NCBI GenBank assembly: GCA_009823505.1
Contig: VZQC01006700.1
Location: 62,001 to 126,000, forward strand
Direction of reading: 5' to 3'
Length of the DNA: 64,000 nucleotides
Origin: Rhizomys pruinosus
Lineage: Eukaryota > Chordata > Mammalia > Rodentia > Spalacidae
A program made the translations under genes and the position numbers. The notes beneath the pieces were generated by a model, which was not told the origin of the DNA, searched no databases, and saw only the letters and a program-made list of their open reading frames with translations. Shown here in pieces: positions 58,260-64,000 of the stretch; position 1 is the stretch's first letter, and every line of letters begins with the position of its first letter.

Positions 58260-59185
58260 TCAAGTATTTTTCTGAAGATTTGGTTTTCTGGACATGTATT
58301 CTTTCAACTTTGTTTTTTGTATGGAAGGTTTTTCTCTCTCCTTCAACTATAATTGCATTTTTGCTGGGTATATGTCCTGGGTTGGCATCTATGTTCCTTT
58401 AACACTGGGAATGCTTTGTTTCACATTCTTCTTGCTTTCACAGTTTTTGCAATTTGAGAAGTCCGTTGTTATGCTGATAGGTTTCCCCTTATAGGTCAAT
58501 TATTTTTTCTCCTCTGGTTTTAGGATTTTGTCTTTGTTTTGGGTGTCTAGGATTTTAAACTGATATGCTATGGAGAATTTCTTTTCTGACCTTGTCTGTT
58601 TGGAGTTCTATAGCCTTCTTGTATTTGTATTGGTTTGTCCTTTTGTACTTTGGGGGAAGTTTTTTCATCTATTATTCTGTTTAGATCTGATTCAACACCA
58701 TTCTCTTGGGATCTTCTCCTTCATCTATCTATGATGCAGAGGTTTTTCTTTTTCATAGTGGTCCACAGTTCCTGGTTGTTTTCCACTTTTGTGTTTTTTA
58801 AAGATGTTTTCATAATTTTTCCTTGAGGTTTTTTAATTTGTTCTGTGTTATCGTCAGGACTGATATTCTTGTTCTGCTTCCTCCATTATGCTTCTGAGGC
58901 TTTTTCCATTCCTTTCCTCTTGATTGGATGAGTGTTTGTTTCTTTTTCCATTTCCTCTTTCTGATTCTCTTTAGTATTTCTACTTCTTTTTGGAGCTTCT
59001 TCACTCTTCCCTGTGCTCTTTGCTACCCCCTCCCTGTTCGGTTTCCTTATCTTTTTCAGCATGGGATCTTTTCAAGTGTTTCTACTTTCTTCTTGGAGTT
59101 TGTCATTCTTCTCTCTAAGGATCTTTTCTTGAGTTCTTTTCATTCTCTTTTCTCAGTTTTTTTTTTTTTTTTTTTTTTTTTTTTG
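58260..59185 (-). pseudogene. L1 ORF1 of the near-full-length copy
   Basis: Position between the 5' UTR and endonuclease identifies it as ORF1. The 5' half is A-rich and codes for Lys/Glu-rich coiled-coil-like pieces (for example 'KKLQKEVEILKRI' at 58810-59004). A 27-base homopolymer (59158-59184) marks its 5' edge. The frame is broken repeatedly. ORF1p would be the trimeric RNA-binding protein of the L1 particle. Confidence 0.65.
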
Positions 59186-60121
59186 ATTTGTTCTTTATAA
59201 TGTAGTTTTTTATGTTCCCAATTGTGTTTTCTGATATCTGTGTCCTAAGCCATCCCCAAGGGGATCCCACCGTAGGAATCTCCCATATGAGGTTTGGCCA
59301 GAGCTTGGTTTGGCGGGATTAACCTGCCTTTTCCCGTGTTGATTCTTCTTCCTGTTCCTGGTATGGGCTTTTCCTTGCCTGTAATTCCAATGTGAGTTCC
59401 TAAATGCCTCTTCACTGTTTTGATGGTTTGGCTTTGCTTGTCTCTTCAGATGCTTCTTAATCCCAGTTGGTGGGAGTGGGGGGGGGAAGGGGTGGGGTTA
59501 CTACTTGTGCTTCTGCTGGTCTCAGGACATCTCCTATCTTCTTTATCTTTTCAAAGAACATTGGATTCATTGATTCTTTGTATTGTTCTCTTTGTTTCTA
59601 TTTCATTGGTTTCCCTTCTGGTTATTTCTTCCTGTCTGTTGGGTTTGGATTAATTTGTTGTTTTTGCTCAGTGTTTTAAAGTTGGTGTGTTAGGTTCATG
59701 TTTTGTGGCTCCTTTTCTGTTTTCTTAATGTATGCTCTTAGGGCTATAAATTTCCCTCTTAGGAATCTTTTTAAAGTGTCCCATAGTTTTTTTTTTTTTT
59801 TTTTTTTTGTTGTTGTTGTTGTTGTTTTGTTGTTTTTGTCCTTTTTCCTTTTAGTGCTAGGAATACTTTTAATTTCTTTTTATTTTTCCTTTGACCTTTG
59901 TTATTCAGAAGTGTGTTTCTTAGTTTCCATGAGTCCTTGTAAATAGTAGGCACTTTGTTGATATTAAGCTTTTATTTCACTGTGGTCGATAGACTGAATG
60001 GCCATTATTTCAGTTTTCTTTTTTTTTTTTTTTTTTTGTTCATTGAGGTTTGCTATGTATTTCAGTATATGGTCAATTCGGGAGAATGTTCCATGGGGTG
60101 CTGAGTATAAAGTATATTCTT

Positions 60122-60367
60122 GGGGCTAGAGAGATGGCTCAGCAGTTAAGTGCACCGCTGACTGCTCTTGCAGAAGACCTGTGTTCGGTTTTCAGCACCC
60201 ACATGGTGGTTAAGAACCATCTTTAAACTGGGCATGGTGTCACACACTTGTAATCCTAGGAGAGGGAGAGGCAGAGGCAGGCAGGTCTCTGTGATTTTAA
60301 GGCCAGCCTCGTCTACAAAGTGAGTTTCAGGCCAGCTGGGGTTATAGGGAGACTATTTCTCATAAAA
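60122..60367 (+). mobile_element. Chimeric B2-B1 SINE
   Basis: Left ~105 bp is a B2 head and early body (ggggctagagagatggctcagcag ... 'cacccacatggtggttaagaaccatct'). The right ~140 bp is a near-complete B1 ('ctgggcatggtgtcacacac', 'ggccagcctcgtctac', 'ggagactatttctc') with an A tail. One perfect 12-bp duplication, aagtatattctt (60110-60121 and 60368-60379), flanks the pair, so they inserted as a unit. Confidence 0.9.
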
Positions 60368-61204
60368 AAGTATATTCTTTGGTGTTTGGGTAGATGTCTG
60401 TTGGGTTCATTTGGTATATTGTATTGTTAAGTTCAGTTGTCTCTCTGTTAATTCTTCCTCCAATTGACCTGTCCAATGTGCTCAGTGGGGTATTAATGTC
60501 TCCCACTATTAGTGTGCTGGGATTAATTTGTGCCTTGAAGTCCCGCAGAATTTTATTTATGAAGTTTTGTTTCACCAGAGCTTGGTGCATATATATTTCT
60601 GATTGTGAAATCTTCATTGTTAATTGTTCCTTTAATAAGGTGTAGTGACCCTCTTCATCTCTTCTGATTAGTTTTAATTTGAGGTCTATTTTGTCTGATA
60701 TTACAATAGCTTTTTGGTACTATTTCATTGGAATACTTTTTTCATCTTTTCACATTAAGATGAAGCCTGTCCTTGAAGGTGAGATGGGTTTCTTTGTAGA
60801 CAACCAAAGGACAGATTCAACTTCTTAATCCATTCTCCCAGTCTGTGTCTCTTGATTGGAGAGTGTATACTATTAATAGTTAAGGTTATTATTGAGAAAT
60901 GTATATTTCTTCCCTGTAATTTAGTTTCTGTCTGCATTTTTGGTCTAAGTTTGTATTTCTAAGGTTATACATTCATTAATTACTTTCTTTTGGTGCTTGG
61001 GAACAGTTGTCCCTTTCCTCTGTCCTTTGAATTGCTTGGAGTATTTTCTGAAGTGTTGGTTTTCTGTACATTTATTCTTTCATTTTGTTTATGTCATTGA
61101 ATATTTTTCTTTTTCCTTAAACTGTAATTGACATTTTTGCTAGGTTAAGTAACTTGGACTGGCATCTATAGTCATTTAGAACTGGGAATACTTGTATTTT
61201 CATC

Positions 61205-61858
61205 TGCTTATCAATTTTATTTAGTTTCTAATATTTTTAGCAATATAATTCAGAATTCTTAAACTGAGAGCAGCATTAATTGACTCAGTTTCTTTCAGAT
61301 TCTCATTGAATGCCATCAAATCTGGTTTTTATCTGTCTTGCAAGTGTCTTTTCTGTGTGCTAACTCATTTTCAGGAGGCAAAGTGGTCAAAATTCTTCCA
61401 TATTTGGCAATCTTGGGAAGGATGAGTACTTCACTTCAGAATATCTGGGAAAATTTTATGAAGGGATTTGTTTCACATCCACAAGTGTAAAATAGGTAAA
61501 GTGAGAAAAAGATTAAAGTAATTTGATTGGTCAAGCTTAGAGCATCATCCATTTCTGAAGTTGAAGAATGATGTCATGTGAAGAGAGAGTGGATTCCCTG
61601 AAATAAAGAGACATTGATGTTAGAAACAGTAAGCAGGCAAAAGTACCTGTTTTTCATAGGCTCAGATGTGCAACAAATAAAAGAGTTGATTGATAATGTT
61701 TTCATAAATATAAAGCCTGGCCTGAAAAACGTAGTGCCCTGTGTTCCTGTGCCAAGTCTAAAGCATGGAAGGGAAAAAATGACCAGAGAATATTACCCAG
61801 AATCATCACTTGGATTCCAAAATAATCTGGAAAATTTATGGACTAAGTTGTAAAATAT
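61205..61858. other. Undefined DNA
   Basis: No recognised repeat; the 79-codon frame at 61614-61853 has no known signature. Confidence 0.5.
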
Positions 61859-61859
61859 T

Positions 61860-62455
61860 GGGGCCTGGGCAATTGGGTCACTCAGTAAAGCACTAGCTTT
61901 GCAAACATATGTGTGCTGGATTGGATCCCTTTCCTTCATGTAGTCACTGTGTGGAGCTGATTGTCCTGGCAGTGTCAACACTGGGATGCAGAAATAGGAG
62001 AATCCCCCAAGTTGCTGGCTAACCAGTCTAGTTTAATCAGAGGACTCAAGGTGCAGTGAGAGATCCTGCTTAAAAATTAGGAGAGATGGCTTAGTAGTTA
62101 ATTGTACTGACCTCTCTCATAGAGGACTTGGGTTCCTTCCCAATACCAACATGGCAGCTAACAACCATCTATAACTGCAGTTCAAGGGGATCCAACACCC
62201 TCTTCTACCCTCTTTGGGCATTGGATAGCATGGGTGTTCTTATATGTACACATAAAATGAAAATAATAAATAAAATAGTTTAAAAATAATTTGGGAAGCA
62301 GTTGAGTAATACATCTGACTTTGACTTCTAGCATCCACATGCTCATACACACAGGTACACTGCTGCAAGCTCACAGATGTACATACAAATAGACACACCA
62401 CACACACACACAGACCCATACACACACAGACACACACACACCCCAAAACCCACAA
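61860..62455 (+). mobile_element. ID/B1-type SINE (B4 family), split by a B2
   Basis: Head ('ggcctgggcaattgggtcactcagtaaagcac') and B1-like right half ('cactgggatgcagaaataggagaat', 'gctggctaaccagtctag', 'cagtgagagatcctgc') to 62075. The tail 'tgacttctagcatccacatgctcatacacac' and a CA-rich end resume after the B2. Confidence 0.7.
62079..62285 (+). mobile_element. B2 SINE nested in an ID/B1 SINE
   Basis: Plus-strand B2 ('ggagagatggcttagtagtt' ... 'tgggcattggatagcatgggtg' ... A-rich tail). Short imperfect duplication 'ttaaaaat(t)a' on both sides. Confidence 0.85.
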
Positions 62456-62459
62456 AAAT

Positions 62460-63795
62460 TATCTGATACAGTGTTGTACTCTTCTTCACATTTCAGAAAT
62501 TGGAGTTTTAATCTGATAGAGAGTAGAAATTCAAGTTTTATATATTACTTGTGTCAAGAAGCCTTCTGTTCCTTCCAGAGTCAGTCTGACTTCTCCAATG
62601 TTATGTACTCTAAGAATGAATCAGAGATTTCCTGCAAATTGCTGCTTCTGACTAATTTTCCTAATCATTACATTTGTATTTTATTAGCACAGTTTGCATT
62701 TTATATTTCATAGACCAGATAATTACATAGTCACATGTGATGGAATATGGTGGTTGAAGAACTTTCTTATCCATATATACCACCACTTCATATAAACCCT
62801 CTCTAACAGACAATCTGGTTTAGTTAGTGACCCATGAAGCATCTATTACTGTTCAGAGCAGAGACTACTGGAGAAGTAGAAGAACCCATTGAACTTTTAA
62901 AGGAATACAGGATAGGTCATAACAGACCACTGAGTTTACCAGTGTCTGAGCTTTTATTTTGACAATGAAATTTGTTCTCAGAGCAGCCAGGGCACATTAA
63001 CCCTTCTTTATGGGCCACATTATTACTTTAAATTGCCACATAAAGACCTGGTTTTCTTGCCTTTTCCCCAGTGATGTTTGAATTTTATCTGCTTTTTTCC
63101 CATGCAGTAAAACTTTAAGAGAAGAGTAAATATTTCTTTTTCCAAAATGAGGGCTGCAGATTTCTGGAATCTAAATGATCCAGAGGAAAATCAATCATTC
63201 CAATTTAGATTTAACAAGAACCATCTTTATTGCCTATCGATTTCCATCTCCCCAATAAACTGCACATTGAGAAGTTATATCGGACTCCAACAGGGTCCTA
63301 TCATTGCTGGTTTCATGAGATTCTGGGGAAATCTATACAGCACAATTTTCAAAAATTATGTAACATGCCAGGAAGTTTTTTTCAGCTTGATGGTCACCGT
63401 CTTTATTTGCATGTCCTATGCCTCTCCTCTGTGGATCTGGCCTCCAAACTTCCTGACCCATACTGGTACATAGTAATACCATATTTATTTCTCAGAGCAT
63501 AGATTTCTGCCAGCTAGATAGGATCCTTTAATGTTAGGCTTAAAGATAGCCTGGATCTCAAAGAACACAAAGGTCTCAATGTTTTTCTAAAGGTACTAAG
63601 TAGCATTACTTCTCTGTTTGTATTCTTCTAAACCATAGATTAATATGCACACCAATGAGACCCATTACTAATCCCAAATATCACCCATGAGTCACAGCTT
63701 CTTTTCTGATAAGCTGTAATCCATTTATCTATTATATATTGGCATATCTATCTGGTTATTAACCTACTTCTCCATAGAATGAAAACAAAGTCTTT
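62460..63795. other. Undefined DNA
   Basis: No recognised repeat. The 108-codon frame at 63147-63473 overlaps another frame and shows no domain, signal or codon pattern that supports a gene. Confidence 0.45.
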
Positions 63796-63803
63796 GACTT
63801 CTC

Positions 63804-63955
63804 ACTGGGTGTGGTGGCATATACCTTTAATCCCAGCATTTGGGAGGCAGAATCAGGCAGGTCTCAATGAGTTCAAGGCCAGCCTGATCTACAGAGTGAG
63901 TTCCAGGTCAGTTGGAGCAACAGGGAATCCCTGTCTCAAAAAGAGCCCCCCAAAA
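63804..63955 (+). mobile_element. B1 SINE
   Basis: Plus-strand B1 ('ctgggtgtggtggcatatacctttaatcccagcatttggg' split over its left half, 'ggccagcctgatctacagag', 'ccctgtctcaaaaag'). Confidence 0.93.
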
Positions 63956-64000
63956 GATGTCAACACAATGACAGATAGGTTACATTTAACACATTAAATT

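Larger units (their letters stand above)
53951..59532 (-). mobile_element. Near-full-length L1 nested in the older L1
   Basis: 12-bp duplication cctatcttcttt at 53939-53950 and 59533-59544, with the older L1 continuous across it. The order on the minus strand is 5' UTR (59532-59190), ORF1 (about 59185-58260), ORF2 endonuclease (about 58150-57480), RT (about 57000-55600), ORF2 C-terminus (to about 54230), then 3' UTR and an AT-repeat tail (53951-54000). About 5.6 kb. The 5' UTR here shows no tandem monomers and carries a G-rich stretch. Small insertions and deletions interrupt both ORFs throughout. Confidence 0.88.
51601..61200 (-). mobile_element. Older minus-strand L1, split by later insertions
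   Basis: TA run and 3' terminus (51601-51740), 3' UTR to about 52080, and ORF2 C-terminus and RT (52090-53064 and 53432-53938). The inter-domain and endonuclease parts resume at 59545 and run to about 61200. Host sequence is continuous across each insertion: 53065-53419 (L1 3' UTR), 53951-59532 (near-full-length L1) and 60122-60367 (SINE). ORF2 is heavily frameshifted. I see no ORF1 beyond 61200, so it appears 5'-truncated near the start of ORF2. Confidence 0.88.

Noticed and set aside
63147..63473. 108-codon plus-strand open frame
   Set aside because: A second long frame overlaps it, there is no domain or splice context, and AT-rich DNA gives such frames by chance.

Overview
The window is repeat-dense nuclear DNA from a muroid rodent. 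B1, B2, ID, B3-like and ID/B1-type (B4) SINEs, L1 elements with old Lx-like 3' UTRs, and long CTTT, CA, GA and TA tracts together indicate Myodonta. The youngest L1 copies and B2 copies look unlike the common mouse and rat forms I know, so a cricetid is my guess (inference). I see no exon, no intact host gene and no RNA gene. Every open frame above about 100 codons is either an L1 ORF2 remnant or an accident of low-complexity or antisense repeat DNA. The window is intergenic or deep-intronic, and the sequence cannot say which.

Layout. 1-8.6 kb: mostly undefined DNA with a B2, an old Lx-type 3' UTR, an L1 tail, an unclassified dispersed repeat split by a B2, and a B2 inside a B2. 8.64-20.82 kb: one plus-strand L1 whose 11-bp target-site duplications now lie about 12 kb apart, because at least three later retroposed insertions (10.06-12.58, 12.80-14.48 and 15.25-18.61 kb) split its ORF2. 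20.8-34.3 kb: repeat-poor DNA with scattered SINEs, microsatellites, an LTR-like repeat, and a 1.2-kb repeat-free block at 25.8-27.0 kb that could be conserved non-coding DNA. 34.3-46.4 kb: L1 3' ends, two further copies of an unidentified A-tailed element, LTR-like repeats, and a near-palindromic inverted duplication around 45 kb. 46.45-49.08 kb: a 5'-truncated minus-strand L1 with clear target duplications. 51.6-61.2 kb: an older minus-strand L1 that was split by a 5.6-kb near-full-length L1, by an L1 3' UTR fragment and by a chimeric B2-B1 SINE. 61.2-64 kb: undefined DNA, a B2 nested in an ID/B1 SINE, and a final B1.

The most unusual item is a recurrent 1.3-1.7-kb element with no recognised identity, present four times (10064-11342, 12797-14480, 35446-37309, 41149-41710). 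It carries hallmarks of L1-mediated retroposition: A-rich 3' ends in all four copies, target-site duplications (clean in two, short or ambiguous in two), and a twin-priming inversion in one. In two copies its 3' end is fused to the last ~130 bp of the L1 3' UTR. It could be an SVA-like composite non-autonomous retrotransposon, a retroposed long non-coding or endogenous-retrovirus transcript, or an alternative L1 tail. The nesting gives a readable relative chronology of insertions throughout the window.
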